A DNA stretch of 64,000 nucleotides from Citrifermentans bremense R1 (GCF_000426865.1 NZ_AUGE01000005.1:1-64000); one strand, 5' to 3'; shown: positions 16,232-25,981, numbered from the stretch's first letter. Notes: a model not told the origin generated them from the sequence alone. Program-made: numbers and translations.

Positions 16232-16681
16232 ATGTTCAGACACCTGCTTGTTCCCACCGACGGTTCTCCCCTGTCTCAGGAGGCCGTCAGCCGCGCCATA
16301 TCTTTCGCCAAGGAGGCCGGCGCCCGCATAACCTTTTTCTGCGCGGTGCAGCCTGCTCCCAAGATGTACTACGGCATCGGCGCCATCTTCGACGCCCATA
16401 CCTTTGCCACCTATCGGGCGAACATGGTGGGCGCCGCCAATGAAATTCTCGATGCAGCTGAGAAGTTTGCCGAGGAAGCCGGCGTCCAATGCGGCAAGAC
16501 GCTACTTGTAAGCGAAGAGCCGTATGAAGCAATCATCGAAGCCGCGATTCATAACCAGTGCGATTTGATTTTCATGGCATCCCATGGGCGACGCGGAGTC
16601 AGTGGCTTGCTGCTAGGCAGCGAAACCCAGAAGGTACTCACGCACACCTCAATTCCGGTGCTGGTGCACCGCTCCAATTGA
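16232..16681 (+). CDS. universal stress protein, UspA family
   Basis: A 149-residue single-domain Usp protein. It begins FRHLLVPTDGSPLSQEAVSRA and ends with the ATP-binding G-x2-G-x9-G-S region (ASHGRRGVSGLLLGSETQKVL) and IPVLVHR. An ATP-binding stress role is usual for the family. AGGAGGA lies 6 bases before the ATG. It follows the efflux operon by 79 bases and may be co-transcribed. Confidence 0.92.
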   Translation: MFRHLLVPTDGSPLSQEAVSRAISFAKEAGARITFFCAVQPAPKMYYGIGAIFDAHTFATYRANMVGAANEILDAAEKFAEEAGVQCGKTLLVSEEPYEAIIEAAIHNQCDLIFMASHGRRGVSGLLLGSETQKVLTHTSIPVLVHRSN

Positions 16682-16762
16682 TCGCTATCGTTTTGCACTG
16701 CTGGGGCTGAGGCATGTCGCGGGGCATGAACCCCGGCGGAACCACCGGTTTGAGGTGCGGAT

Positions 16763-16894
16763 ATGGAAACGTCTAGATTATTTTTATACAGCGCGATTGC
16801 AGTTATCGTCTTATTCGTCTTTTACGTCATCCTGGTAGGTGAACCGTCACAAGATGATCCTGTAAATTTCATCCATCTTATATTCCGGCATTGA
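16763..16894 (+). CDS. small membrane protein, 43 residues
   Basis: The ATG at 16763 has GAGGTG upstream. The product METSRLFLYSAIAVIVLFVF... has a single hydrophobic segment (residues 7-26) and a polar tail (GEPSQDDP), ending at TGA 16892-16894. It is a typical one-span miniprotein. No family is recognised and expression is not shown. Position between usp and tetR suggests a part in the efflux/stress locus, but that is conjecture. Confidence 0.4.
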   Translation: METSRLFLYSAIAVIVLFVFYVILVGEPSQDDPVNFIHLIFRH

Positions 16895-16902
16895 CCATCC
16901 AT

Positions 16903-16986
16903 ATGTTTTCAAAAATCATCGTATTTGGAGTAATCGTTTGTTGGGCCATGATAGCGGCGATCTGTTTTCTGCCACGCAACAAATGA
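16903..16986 (+). CDS. very small membrane peptide, 27 residues
   Basis: ATG at 16903 follows the previous small ORF by 8 bases. The product MFSKIIVFGVIVCWAMIAAI... is almost one transmembrane helix ending in PRNK. No clear ribosome-binding site, so it would rely on coupling with the upstream ORF. Low certainty. Confidence 0.3.
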   Translation: MFSKIIVFGVIVCWAMIAAICFLPRNK

Positions 16987-17167
16987 TATGGTGCAAAGAG
17001 GCAACCGCCCCGGCGTGGTACCTGCCTGACAAGTGCTCGACTCACTCCGGGAAAAATTTAGCCAGCCCATTAACGACTGTGTTACAATCCCGGCGACTCG
17101 GGCCCCTGCCTTTTACCCATCGAGCCGACTGCTCTCATCCGGAGAGTTAAGGAGAACCTACAAGAAC

Positions 17168-17782
17168 ATGGCAAGAAAATCGGACACGAAACGGCAGCAT
17201 ATCCTCTCCGTCGCGGCGCAGGCATTCCAGGAACTGGGGCTCGAGCGGACCACGATGTCGGAGATATGTGCCCGGGTGGGAGGCTCGAAGGCAACCCTTT
17301 ACAACTATTTCTCTTCCAAAGAAGAGTTGTTTTTTGAGGTAATGAACCGGTCTACCGAAGCCGAATTCGAGGCCGTTTATTCCGCCGTAGATCCATCTAC
17401 CGAAGACATCGCCAGTTCGTTGCGCAACTTCGGGGAACGCCTGCTGGGCATTCTTTACTCGCCGCGCGTCCGTGCCAACAGGCACTTGGCGATCTCTGCC
17501 TCGGGCCACACCCAACTGGGCCGGGTGGTATATGAGCGCGGGGTCCAGCGCGGCCAGAAATTAGTTTCGGATTTCCTAAGGGAGGCGATGGGGCTTGGCA
17601 AACTCCGGCAGGCCGACCCGGTCGTGGCGACAAAGCATCTCTACAGCCTTTTGGAAGCCGAACTGATCGACCGATTTCTTTTTCAACTGTTGGGAGAAGT
17701 CAGCGAAGAAGAAATAAAGCTGATCGCTGATCGCGCCATAGATGTTTTCATGGCAGCCTATGGCTTCGGGGGGGGAAAGTGA
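17168..17782 (+). CDS. TetR-family transcriptional regulator
   Basis: A 204-residue regulator. The N-terminal TetR HTH is plain: KRQHILSVAAQAFQELGLERTTMSEICARVGGSKATLYNYF with FSSKEELFFEV (about residues 8-56). The C-terminal ligand domain resembles the AcrR/TetR_C group that accompanies efflux pumps. The ATG at 17168 has AAGGAG about 14 bases before it. It lies at the end of the efflux/usp block on the same strand and probably represses the operon through the GTAC-rich palindrome at 11930-11945. Confidence 0.9.
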   Translation: MARKSDTKRQHILSVAAQAFQELGLERTTMSEICARVGGSKATLYNYFSSKEELFFEVMNRSTEAEFEAVYSAVDPSTEDIASSLRNFGERLLGILYSPRVRANRHLAISASGHTQLGRVVYERGVQRGQKLVSDFLREAMGLGKLRQADPVVATKHLYSLLEAELIDRFLFQLLGEVSEEEIKLIADRAIDVFMAAYGFGGGK

Positions 17783-17878
17783 TCCACATCGGGATCTAGA
17801 TCAGGGCGCCTTAAAGGCGATCCGCGCGACTTGCGCACCGGATTCGGTTTCATGCTGCCGTATTGCCATACTAAACGC

Positions 17879-17910
17879 AAAAGCCTCCGAGAGATCGGGG
17901 GCTTTTTTTT
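17879..17910 (+). terminator. terminator after tetR
   Basis: AAGCCTCC (17881-17888) pairs with GGGGGCTT (17897-17904), one G-T pair included, and an eight-T run ends at 17910. Confidence 0.8.
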
Positions 17911-17940
17911 CGTGATGAGCAGTACTTTGTGCAGATACGG

Positions 17941-19185
17941 CTAAGGCTTTGGGTACTTTTCCCCTGCCACGTAGACCTGCTCCAGGCGCCCCTTGGACAA
18001 AAGGGCGGCGTGGACGGTAGTTTCGCTGACACTGCCGCAGGAAAGAACCTGGAAATCGGCGCGCTTGCCTGGCTCCAAGGAACCGGCGCTCGCCTCTATC
18101 TGCAAGGCCCGGGCTCCCCCGATGGTCGCCATGGCGATGAGTTCTTCGGCGCTGAAGACGCCTTGTGCCTGCTGCTGCAGGTAGCGCACCTCGTCCCAAA
18201 GAGAAAGGGAGTCGTTGCTCGCCAGGGAGTCGGTCCCAAGGGCGAGCGGAACTCCGGAGCTCTTCAAGAGCTTGTGCGGGGCGCAGCCGACGAAGAGCCG
18301 GTCGTTGCTGCGAGGGCAAAGGACCACGCTGCAACCCTTTTCCTTCAACAGTCTCACGTCGTCCACGATGACGTGCACGGCATGGACGGCAAGGGTGGAG
18401 CGGTCGAGTACGCCAAGCTCGCAAAGAAAACGGGTGGAAGTGGTGTACATCGGGTGCGGCAGGTACTCTTCCCAGTGCGCCATGGGATAGATGAGCTCGG
18501 CGATCTCCCCGGTGGTGTCATGCATGAAGGAGGCTTCGTCCGCGGTTTCCGAAAGGTGGATTGCCTTCGGTATGGCACGGTTCACGGCCAGAGCGTGCAA
18601 GGCCCGCAAAAGCTGCGGCGACACGGTGTGGGGGGTGTGCGGAGAGATGGCAGGCAAAAGGCTCCCCGCGAAGGTGTCGAGCGTGGTCTCGATCCGCCGC
18701 AGCAGGTTTTCGCCCATTACGGGGTCGTGCCCTATCGCCTCGAGGAACACCCTTCCGGCAAGCTGCGCGTCGCGGTAGAGGGGGGCCAAGGAAAAGTCGG
18801 AGAGGATGTCGCCGACGGAGGTGGTGCCGGATTCGAGGCAAAGGCGCATCCCCTCCCGCACCGAGTGCTCGGTCTCGCCGGGCAAAAGGGCGCGCTTGAT
18901 CTTCACCACCTGCTGGATCCATTCCACGTAACGCTTGGGGAGATAGTCGAGGTCCTTGCGCAGCTTCCAGGCGGGGAAATGGGTCAGTTCCAGGTGCGTG
19001 TGGGCGTTGACCATCCCGGGCATGATGACGCAACCCGGCAGGTCGGTGACCGGCGCGCCGCAGGCGGCGGAGACCTCGGGCAGCGTTCCGACGGCGGCTA
19101 TCACCCCGTTCTCCACCGCGACGGCACCGCCGGCGATGGGGGGAGAGGAGATGGGAAGCAGATATGACGCGGCGTATATTTTCAT
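17941..19185 (-). CDS. amidohydrolase, MtaD/aminofutalosine deaminase-like
   Basis: A 414-residue metal-dependent amidohydrolase. Motifs are NAHTHLELT (about 64-72) with the two metal histidines, KAIHLSETADE, VHAVHV and LGTDSLASNDSLSLWDE with the catalytic Asp. CPRSNDRLFVGCAP also fits the SAH/MTA and 6-amino-6-deoxyfutalosine deaminase group. In menaquinone-using Geobacteraceae with the futalosine route, a deaminase of this type would fit that pathway, but MTA/SAH deamination is an equal option. ATG 19185 was preferred to the TTG four codons earlier. The gene is monocistronic here. Confidence 0.75.
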   Translation of the reverse strand: MKIYAASYLLPISSPPIAGGAVAVENGVIAAVGTLPEVSAACGAPVTDLPGCVIMPGMVNAHTHLELTHFPAWKLRKDLDYLPKRYVEWIQQVVKIKRALLPGETEHSVREGMRLCLESGTTSVGDILSDFSLAPLYRDAQLAGRVFLEAIGHDPVMGENLLRRIETTLDTFAGSLLPAISPHTPHTVSPQLLRALHALAVNRAIPKAIHLSETADEASFMHDTTGEIAELIYPMAHWEEYLPHPMYTTSTRFLCELGVLDRSTLAVHAVHVIVDDVRLLKEKGCSVVLCPRSNDRLFVGCAPHKLLKSSGVPLALGTDSLASNDSLSLWDEVRYLQQQAQGVFSAEELIAMATIGGARALQIEASAGSLEPGKRADFQVLSCGSVSETTVHAALLSKGRLEQVYVAGEKYPKP

Positions 19186-19197
19186 CTTCGAACCCAA

Positions 19198-19618
19198 GGA
19201 ACTACCCCCAAAAACTTTGACAGCGGAACCTGTAAATCCCCCGCCCCCTTTCTCTTCTTTCCCCTACCCTTGCGGGAGGGGGGGACTAGTGATCCCGGAA
19301 TTTTCGAGGAGCGTTTTCATCTCGTCCCCAAGGTCCACCTTGGGAACGCTAGGCCTGCCGAAGCTCCAACTTCTTCCACATGCAAAGCTGGAGCTTTGCA
19401 CCGCATTGGGTTCCCAAGCTGGAGCCCCTCACCCCTTGCCACTCTCCCAGAGGGCGAGGGGATGGACGGCTTCTTCTCCTCTCAGCAGAAAGGCTCCTGC
19501 AACAAGTCCCCCTTTGAAAAAAAATTGGGACGCCGACGGAACCGGGAGAGTCTCCGCTAAAGAGACAGACAGATTCTATCAGCGTCCCTGTCTTTTGCTG
19601 CGGGAGACCGGGAAATGC
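19198..19618. other. intergenic repeat-rich stretch
   Basis: No gene is seen. It contains a perfect hairpin TGCAAAGCT-GG-AGCTTTGCA at 19381-19400. It also has a palindromic block near 19430-19464 (CCCCTCACCCC...GAGGGCGAGGGG) that resembles the repeat at 25270-25323. Confidence 0.55.
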
Positions 19619-20023
19619 CTAGTTCTTCCAGTGCACGCTCTTCAGGGTGGCCTGGCCGGCTACTTCCTTGCGGCTTTCGAGCATGCGGTTTTTGTCGTCC
19701 ACGAAGACCAGCTTCGGCTCGTGCGCTATGGCCTCGGCGTTCTCCATGTTGACGAAGCTGGCGATGATCACCAGGTCCTGCGGGGCCACGAGCCTTGCTG
19801 CGGCGCCGTTGATGCAGATGACGCCGGAACCGCGCTCGCCCTCGATGGCGTAGGTCTCGAAACGGCTTCCGTTGGTGACGTCCCAGATGCAGACCGCCTC
19901 GTACGGGATGATGTCGGCTGCTTCCATGAGGTCGAGGTCGATGGTGATGCTCCCCTCGTAATGAAGATCCGCCCCGGTGACGGTTGCCCTGTGGATCTTG
20001 CTCTTCAGCATCTTCCTGTCCAT
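19619..20023 (-). CDS. panD: aspartate 1-decarboxylase
   Basis: A 134-residue pyruvoyl enzyme precursor. The self-cleavage site Gly24-Ser25 in HYEGSITID, the substrate residue region [12 protein letters not shown], and NGAAARL are conserved. Cleavage leaves a pyruvoyl group on the new N-terminus of the alpha chain, which decarboxylates aspartate to beta-alanine for pantothenate. GGAGG precedes the ATG at 20023. It sits 5 bases after panC, last in panB-panC-panD. Confidence 0.95.
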   Translation of the reverse strand: MDRKMLKSKIHRATVTGADLHYEGSITIDLDLMEAADIIPYEAVCIWDVTNGSRFETYAIEGERGSGVICINGAAARLVAPQDLVIIASFVNMENAEAIAHEPKLVFVDDKNRMLESRKEVAGQATLKSVHWKN

Positions 20024-20028
20024 ATCTT

Positions 20029-20868
20029 CTAATCCTCCCCTAGTATGCTGTTATCAATCAATCGAACCGAGCCCACCCGCACGGCAAGCGCGAGGAGCGT
20101 CCTCTCATCCGCTTTTTCCAACGGGAGCAGGCTGTCCTGATCCCGGAACTCCAGGTAATCGATCTGCGGCGACTTCTCACCCTCTATCATGGCTGCGGCT
20201 ACCTTTTGCAGCGCCGCCACGCTCCGTTCCCCTCCTTTGAAAGCCGCCTTGGCCGCGGCTATGGAACGGGAGAGGCAGAGGGCCTGTTCCCTTTCCACTG
20301 GGGAGAGCTTGGTGTTCCTGGAGCTCATGGCGAGACCGTCCGCCTCCCGTACGATCGGCATCCCCACGATCTCGATGTCGAAGTTGAAGTCGCGCACCAT
20401 GCGCCTGATGACGGCGAGCTGCTGGAAGTCCTTTTTGCCGAAAAGGGCCACCTTGGGGGCGACGATGTTGAACAGCTTGGCGACCACCGTGGTGACGCCG
20501 CGGAAATGGCCAGGCCTGCTTGCGCCGCAAAGGTGCGCGGTAATTTCCTCGACGTTCAGGTAGCTCTGGTACCCCTCGGGGTACATGTCGGCGGCGGTCG
20601 GGGCGAAGATGACGTCGACGCCGGCCTTCTCGGCTATTTCCTTGTCGTGTTCGAGATCGCGCGGGTAGCTGTCCAGGTCCTCGTTGACGCCGAACTGGGT
20701 GGGGTTGACGAAGATGCTCGCCACCACGTACTTCGCGCGCTTGCGCGCTTCCACCATGAGGGAGGCATGCCCCTCGTGCAGGTAACCCATGGTGGGAACC
20801 AGGGCGATCTCGCCCCGCTTATCCCGTGCGTACTGCTGCATCTGCGCGACCGAATGGATGACTATCAT
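20029..20868 (-). CDS. panC: pantothenate synthetase
   Basis: A 279-residue nucleotidyltransferase-fold ligase joining pantoate and beta-alanine with ATP. The HIGH-like ATP motif is in [14 protein letters not shown] (24-37), followed by [16 protein letters not shown] and the KMSKS-like loop [10 protein letters not shown]. The start at 20868 overlaps the panB stop (ATGA), so translation is coupled. A longer upstream frame runs through panB and is not used. Confidence 0.96.
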   Translation of the reverse strand: MIVIHSVAQMQQYARDKRGEIALVPTMGYLHEGHASLMVEARKRAKYVVASIFVNPTQFGVNEDLDSYPRDLEHDKEIAEKAGVDVIFAPTAADMYPEGYQSYLNVEEITAHLCGASRPGHFRGVTTVVAKLFNIVAPKVALFGKKDFQQLAVIRRMVRDFNFDIEIVGMPIVREADGLAMSSRNTKLSPVEREQALCLSRSIAAAKAAFKGGERSVAALQKVAAAMIEGEKSPQIDYLEFRDQDSLLPLEKADERTLLALAVRVGSVRLIDNSILGED

Positions 20869-21668
20869 TTGAAACCGTGCCTCTCTTCCGGGAAGATGCC
20901 GCCTTTTACCTCGGCTATGTAGTTGGAGCACGCCTCGCCGATCAATGGGGCGAGTTCGGCGTAGCGCTTGACGAATTTCGGGGAGTACTTGCTGCAAAGG
21001 CCCAGGATGTCATGGATCACCAGCACCTGTCCGTCGCAGTGGGGGCCCGCGCCGATCCCGATGGTCGGGATGGAGAGCTCCGCGGTAATTCTAGCTGCCA
21101 GCGACATGGGGATACCTTCCAGCACCACGGCGAAGGCTCCGGCACGCTCGACGGCGAGGGCGTCCGCCATCAGTTTCTCGGCCTGCTCCTCCCCCTTTCC
21201 CTGCACCTTGAAGCCGCCCATGCGGTGCAGCGACTGCGGGGTAAGGCCGATGTGCCCCACAACCGGGATGTCCATGTCGGTTATGGCGGTTATGGTTTCC
21301 TCCACGTTGACGCCCCCTTCGATCTTGACTGCGGCAGCGCCGCCATCTTTCACCAGGAGGCCGGCGTTCAGCCTCGCGCTTTTCAGGTCGGTCTGGTAGG
21401 AGAGGAAGGGGAGGTCCGCCACCACGAACGCCTTGGGGCGCGCCCGCATCACCGCGCGGGTGTGGTAGATCATGTCCTCCATGGTGACGGGAAGCGTGTT
21501 GTCGTACCCTGCCACCACGACCCCCACCGAATCCCCCACGAGGATCATGTCGATGCCGCAGGCGTCCATGATTCCGGTCATGGGGAAGTCATAGGAGGTC
21601 AGGACCGCTATCTTCTCACCTTCGGCTTTCATCCTTTGAAAATCGAGGATGGTTCTCGGCTTCTGCAT
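20865..21668 (-). CDS. panB: 3-methyl-2-oxobutanoate hydroxymethyltransferase
   Basis: A 267-residue TIM-barrel enzyme. The metal-binding region [20 protein letters not shown], then [14 protein letters not shown] (about 135-143) and the catalytic glutamate in LEGIP are all present. It transfers a hydroxymethyl group from methylene-tetrahydrofolate to ketoisovalerate, the first pantothenate step. It is the first gene of panBCD. No clear ribosome-binding site is obvious beyond purines before ATG 21668, but the start fits family length. Confidence 0.96.
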   Translation of the reverse strand: MQKPRTILDFQRMKAEGEKIAVLTSYDFPMTGIMDACGIDMILVGDSVGVVVAGYDNTLPVTMEDMIYHTRAVMRARPKAFVVADLPFLSYQTDLKSARLNAGLLVKDGGAAAVKIEGGVNVEETITAITDMDIPVVGHIGLTPQSLHRMGGFKVQGKGEEQAEKLMADALAVERAGAFAVVLEGIPMSLAARITAELSIPTIGIGAGPHCDGQVLVIHDILGLCSKYSPKFVKRYAELAPLIGEACSNYIAEVKGGIFPEERHGFK

Positions 21669-22011
21669 CTAGACGCTGCTCCCGCGGGTCTCCCCGCCCC
21701 CGTTTCGGCTACGGGTAAGAAAATGGTATACACGGCTTCAAAACAAGGTATCACCACAATACGGGCACCCGATTTACGGGCAAAAAAAAACGCCTTCGGG
21801 TAGGAAGACGCTGTCAAATAGCGGGATGCACGCAAAACTCGCGCAAGACGCTTTCCAAGCTATCGCTTCCCGTACCGGTTCCTTGCGAAATCCAGGCGGT
21901 ATGTATCTTTTTCCGGTGTCCGTTGCGGCTCCACTTGACTATAGCGGGCCAAACACCGTTAGTGAATTAACACAGGGATATATAAATGTCCAGTTTTTTC
22001 TGCCCCGGATA
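21669..22011. other. intergenic stretch
   Basis: Apart from the terminator at 21782-21810, nothing supported is seen here. I searched by eye for GEMM-type riboswitch cores and found none. Confidence 0.5.
21782..21810 (-). terminator. minus-strand terminator downstream of the chemoreceptor gene
   Basis: On the minus strand CGTCTTC-CTACC-GAAGGCG-type hairpin (21810-21791) is followed by nine T's (21790-21782). It would end transcription coming from 22012-24003. Confidence 0.65.
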
Positions 22012-24003
22012 CTACTCCGCGCTCGCCCGGATCTGTTCGAGCTCATTCACCACGCCGCCGCTTTCATCCTGGCGCTGCTCGATCCCGTCGAAGATGGCAT
22101 CGGCCATTCGGGTGACTGAATCAACGGCGCCCTTGATCTCGTTGCTGTCGGCGGTCTGCCTGCCGACGGACGACACGACGCTGTGGCTCATCTCTTTCAC
22201 GTCCTCAAGTGCCCGCGCCACTGTCTTGGTCGCCTGCGCCTGTTCCTTGGAAGCCTTGAAGATCTGCATGGTCATAGAGCTCACGTCCTCGATGGAACGG
22301 CTCACCAGTTGCACCGAGGTCGCCTGCTCCTCGGTGGCGAGCTTGATCTCCTGGGTCATATCGAGCGCCTTCTGGGAACTGTCCAGGATGCTGGCCAGGG
22401 AGACGCCTGTCTGCTGGCCGAGTTTCACCCCTTTCTTCACCAGTTCCTTGGTGGCGGTGACGTTGTCAGCGGCGACCCTGGACTCGGTCATGATCTCCTC
22501 GATGATGCCGGTGATCTCGCCGGTGGAGAGCCCCGTCTGCAGGGAGAGGTTCCTGATCTCGTCGGCGACGACGCCGAAGCTCTTGCCGTATTCGCCCGCC
22601 TGCGCCGCGATGATGGAGGCGTTGAGCGCCAGGAGGTTGGTACGCTTGGTGATGTCGTTGATGACGCTGACAAACCCTTCGATCCTGCCGCTGTTGGCGC
22701 TGAGCCTCTTGATCCCCTGGTAGGAAAGATCCACGGAGCTCTGGATTTCCGCCAGCGCATCCACCGTCTCCCGCACGATTTGCGTCCCCTGCTCGGCATG
22801 CTCCTTGACGCGACTGGAGAGATTATGCGAATGCCCGGTGCTTTTTTCCACCTGCCTCAGCGTGGTGGTGATCTGCTCCATCGCGGAAACCGACTTGTAC
22901 ACCGAATCGGAGAGGGCGTCCATGTTGTGGGTGATCTGGTCGGTGGCGACGGAGATCTCGGCGGCGGAGACGCTGGCGCTGTCGACCGACTCCATCATGC
23001 CGTGCGCGGCGGCGTCGATCTTCAGGGCGCCGTTGGCCAGGGAGTCGGCGGCGTTTTTCAGGCGGTACAGGGTGGAGGAATAACTGTCCCTCTTCATCAG
23101 GGTCTCGGAGAAGGTTTTGCCGAGTTCGAGGGTAAGGCGGTCTATGGACTGCAGCAGGCTGATCCGCATCAGCGCGGCAGCCGCCTGATCCGCGAAGAGC
23201 CGGATGGTGTCGACGTCGGTGTCGTTCAGTGCCCGGTGGCTCTTCTTGTTGTCGAGGCCGAAGACGCCGATGGTCTCGCCTTTCAGGATGATGGGGCAGA
23301 GGATGAAGGTGGTGGAGCGCAGCGGCTCGATGCCGTTGAAAGGCGGCTGCAGCATGAAATCAGCCGGATAATCGGTGATGTTCTCGATGAAGTAGACCTG
23401 CTGGTCCTGGAAGCTCTTGTAGATGACGCCGGAGCGTCCATCCAGAGGGATAGTCACCTCGGCGCCGACCGGCGCTTCGTTCCCCGCGGTAACGGCGAAA
23501 TAGAGATGCTTTCGCTCCGGGTCCGCCATGAGGACGTTGACCCGCTCGTACCCCAGCACCTCGTGCAGCCCCTCCACGCAGAGCGCGAGCACGTCGTCCT
23601 TGCGCACCGCCTTCTGAATCCGGCTGCCGATCTTGTGGAAGTTCTTTATGTTGTTGTCCAGCACCTTGTACCGGTTCTCGAAGAGTTTCTTCTGGGCGTC
23701 GACTTCCTGCACCAGGATGTCGAGCCTCTCCCCCTTTTGGTGCAGCTCGTCAATGGCGCGGCCGATGAAATAGCCGAACACGGCGAGAACACAGGCGGTG
23801 CCCCCTCCCATGTAGATATAGAGCGCCATTCCTTGCGCGCTTTGCCTCATCTCGGCGAGTGCCTGGGAGGCCATGGGGACGTTTGGGTCGGCGAAAAGCA
23901 GCAAGCGCAGCACTATCCAGCCAAGCGGTGCCGATATGCCAAGGAAAAAGCCGATGAGCGCATAGATCACACTTCTGTTGGCTCCGGCGATAGGATTCTT
24001 CAT
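22012..24003 (-). CDS. methyl-accepting chemotaxis-like protein with GAF domain
   Basis: A 663-residue protein. Two membrane segments (about 12-36 and 63-86) flank a very short periplasmic loop. A coiled stretch leads to a GAF domain (about 130-280; [35 protein letters not shown]), and a long MA signalling domain fills 300-663. The hairpin-tip region reads [40 protein letters not shown], a divergent form of the usual tip. It probably senses a cytoplasmic or redox signal through GAF and talks to CheA or another partner. Located alone between the phosphofructokinase gene and a terminator. Confidence 0.88.
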   Translation of the reverse strand: MKNPIAGANRSVIYALIGFFLGISAPLGWIVLRLLLFADPNVPMASQALAEMRQSAQGMALYIYMGGGTACVLAVFGYFIGRAIDELHQKGERLDILVQEVDAQKKLFENRYKVLDNNIKNFHKIGSRIQKAVRKDDVLALCVEGLHEVLGYERVNVLMADPERKHLYFAVTAGNEAPVGAEVTIPLDGRSGVIYKSFQDQQVYFIENITDYPADFMLQPPFNGIEPLRSTTFILCPIILKGETIGVFGLDNKKSHRALNDTDVDTIRLFADQAAAALMRISLLQSIDRLTLELGKTFSETLMKRDSYSSTLYRLKNAADSLANGALKIDAAAHGMMESVDSASVSAAEISVATDQITHNMDALSDSVYKSVSAMEQITTTLRQVEKSTGHSHNLSSRVKEHAEQGTQIVRETVDALAEIQSSVDLSYQGIKRLSANSGRIEGFVSVINDITKRTNLLALNASIIAAQAGEYGKSFGVVADEIRNLSLQTGLSTGEITGIIEEIMTESRVAADNVTATKELVKKGVKLGQQTGVSLASILDSSQKALDMTQEIKLATEEQATSVQLVSRSIEDVSSMTMQIFKASKEQAQATKTVARALEDVKEMSHSVVSSVGRQTADSNEIKGAVDSVTRMADAIFDGIEQRQDESGGVVNELEQIRASAE

Positions 24004-24118
24004 GTTCAGGGCACCTCTTTGCTCCCGTTAGACGCCCGAAAGGCCCCCGGCGGGATTTTTCACGGTCTGCTCCAGGTTCCGCAGTCTAGTGCAGACATTA
24101 GTCAAAGTCAACAGTAAC

Positions 24119-25204
24119 TTACCTCCCCAGCATGATGCCGAGCGCCTCCGCGTGACGCACCATCTCGCCGGCGGGATCTATGAGGTTCAGGCTGCGCACC
24201 GCGTCCTCTATCGGCACCGAGGTGATATGACGACCCTTGAGGCAGACCATGTGACCGAAGGCGCCGCTCTCTATCAGCTCCACCGCCTTCACCCCGAAGC
24301 GGCTTCCTATGCAGCGGTCGAAGGTCGAGGGGGAACCGCCGCGCTGCAGATGCCCGAGCACGGTTACCCTGATGTCCATCTCCAGCACCCCGCCCAACTC
24401 GCGGGAGAAGGCCTCGCCCACCCCGCCCAGACGTTCCACGACCGACTTGCCGCCCGCGGCCTCCTTGACCACGCGCCCGCCTCCCTTGGGGAAAGCGCCT
24501 TCGGCAACCACGACGACGCTGAAGCGGCGGCCGCGGCGACCGCGCGCGAGTATCGCCTCGCTGACTTTGTCGATGTCGTAGGGGATCTCGGGGATGAGGA
24601 TGACGTCGGCGCCGCCGGCTATCCCGGACTCAAGCGCGATCCATCCGGCATAGCGTCCCATGACTTCGAGCACCATGACCCGGTGGTGGCTCTCGGCGGT
24701 GGAATGCAGCTTGTCGAGGGCTTCGGTGGCGGTCTCGAGGGCGGTGTTGTAGCCGAAGGTGACGTCGGTTTCCAGCAGGTCGTTGTCGATGGTCTTGGGA
24801 ACACCGACGATGGGGACGCCCCGGCGCATCATCTCCTGGGCGATTTTGAGTGAGCCGTCCCCCCCTACCACGATCAAGGCGGAAAGGCCAAGGTGCTCGA
24901 TGCGGGAACAGACTTCGTCGGAGACGTCGACCAGCTCCACCTTCCCCTCGCGCACCATGGGGAAGGAGAACGGGTTTCCCCTGTTGCTGGTGCCGAGTAT
25001 GGTGCCTCCTAGCGGCAGGATGCCGCGCACCTCTTCGAGCCCGAGATTGCGGCACTTTTCCGGGTGCAGGAATCCGTCGAAACCGTCTTCGATCCCGACG
25101 ACCTCCCACCCGCGGCCGGTGGCCGATTTGACGACCCCCCTGATGACAGCGTTCAACCCGGGGCAATCCCCTCCCCCGGTCAGTATTCCAATCTTCATGC
25201 TCAT
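24119..25204 (-). CDS. pfkA: 6-phosphofructokinase (phosphoryl donor ambiguous)
   Basis: A 361-residue PFK-A family enzyme: TGGGDCPGLNAVIRGVV (9-25), VVGGDGSLKIA, PKTIDND with the catalytic aspartates, and MGRYAGWIA with HLQRGGSPS. The donor-site positions read Gly (GGDGS, equivalent to E. coli 104) and Lys (PKTIDND, equivalent to 124). ATP enzymes usually have Gly/Gly and pyrophosphate enzymes Asp/Lys. This mixed set is that of the group III PFKs, so ATP or PPi use cannot be settled. GGAGGA precedes ATG 25204. The gene appears monocistronic. Confidence 0.9.
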   Translation of the reverse strand: MSMKIGILTGGGDCPGLNAVIRGVVKSATGRGWEVVGIEDGFDGFLHPEKCRNLGLEEVRGILPLGGTILGTSNRGNPFSFPMVREGKVELVDVSDEVCSRIEHLGLSALIVVGGDGSLKIAQEMMRRGVPIVGVPKTIDNDLLETDVTFGYNTALETATEALDKLHSTAESHHRVMVLEVMGRYAGWIALESGIAGGADVILIPEIPYDIDKVSEAILARGRRGRRFSVVVVAEGAFPKGGGRVVKEAAGGKSVVERLGGVGEAFSRELGGVLEMDIRVTVLGHLQRGGSPSTFDRCIGSRFGVKAVELIESGAFGHMVCLKGRHITSVPIEDAVRSLNLIDPAGEMVRHAEALGIMLGR

Positions 25205-25269
25205 TCTTCCTCCGGTTTCAATGCATTAAGACATTTTCCGTCTGGTTCTTGCTCAGCTTCGAGGCACCG

Positions 25270-25323
25270 CCCTCACCCGGCCTGCGGCCACCCTCTCCCA
25301 GAGGGAGAGGGTCGGGGTGAGGG
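25270..25323. repeat. palindromic intergenic repeat
   Basis: Nested arms CCCTCACCC (25270-25278)/GGGTGAGGG (25315-25323) and CCCTCTCCC (25291-25299)/GGGAGAGGG (25303-25311) form a strong cruciform between pfkA and the selenoprotein gene. A related block lies near 19430-19464. It could also act as a weak terminator for the selenoprotein gene region. Confidence 0.6.
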
Positions 25324-25327
25324 AAGG

Positions 25328-25981
25328 CTAAGCCGGTTTCCCCCCCAGCGCGTCGAGGATCGCCTGGGGCTCCAGACGCTTCCTGGGATCGCTGTCCACG
25401 TAGCTCAGGATGACGCGCCGGTCCCGACCGATGACGAAGGTGCCGGCCAAAGGCAGTTCCCACGACTGGTCCGCATTGAAGTCGGGAAGGTTCACCCCCA
25501 GCGAGATGTAGAGCTGACGCACCCAGTCCGGGAGCCGGTACACCAGCCCGTATCTGCGGCCCACCTCATTTCCCAGGTCGCTCAGCACCTCGTACTGCAG
25601 GAAGTTCTTCAAGAGCGTGGCCTGGGTCTTGTCCGGGCTCTGCGGGGAAACCGCGATGAGCGACGCACCCAAGTGCAGGACCTGGGGGAGGATTTTCTGG
25701 TATGCCCTCAACTGAAGGCTGCAGTACGGTCACCAGATCCCCCGATAAAAAGTGAGGACCACCGGCCCGTTGGCAAGCGCATCGCTCAGCTGGACCGGAA
25801 TGCCCACGGCATTGGGCAAGGTGAAATCGGGCGCCTCTGCACCGGCCTTGGGAGCGCCGGCCGTGCTGGCGCAGGCGGCGATGTCCCGGTATGCCTTGTC
25901 GAGAAGCTCTGCCTTCTCCGGCGAGTTGGCACGATACGAATGCTCCAGCGCATCTATTTGCGACCTCAGATCATGTTCCAT
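25328..25981 (-). CDS. peroxiredoxin-like selenoprotein (AhpC/TSA family, UxxC) with in-frame UGA
   Basis: Two frames that look like separate genes are one 217-codon frame interrupted only by TGA at 25732-25730 (codon 84). Reading through gives TFYRG-I-W-U-P-Y-C-S-L-Q, exactly the FYRGxWCPYC active site of AhpC/TSA-type peroxiredoxin-like proteins with Sec in place of the first Cys. The N-terminal part has GAEAPDFTLPNAVG, typical of this fold, and the C-terminal part has GTFVIGRDRRVILSYVD. A SECIS-like hairpin lies 10 bases after the UGA. It probably reduces peroxides or disulfides in the cytoplasm. ATG 25981 has GGAGG upstream. The SelA/B/C/D machinery is not in the window. Confidence 0.85.
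25704..25719 (-). promoter_or_regulatory. SECIS-like hairpin
   Basis: In mRNA sense GCCUUC-AGUU-GAGGGC folds into six base pairs (one G-U) with a four-base loop containing G, starting 10 bases after the UGA. Bacterial SECIS elements have this placement, inside the coding region, with a G in the apical loop. Folding was done by hand. Confidence 0.6.

Noticed and set aside
22183-24117. A 644-codon plus-strand frame opposite the chemoreceptor gene
   Set aside because: It mirrors the codon structure of the MCP gene; its residue composition (His/Asp/Gly/Val-rich) is that of an antisense shadow.
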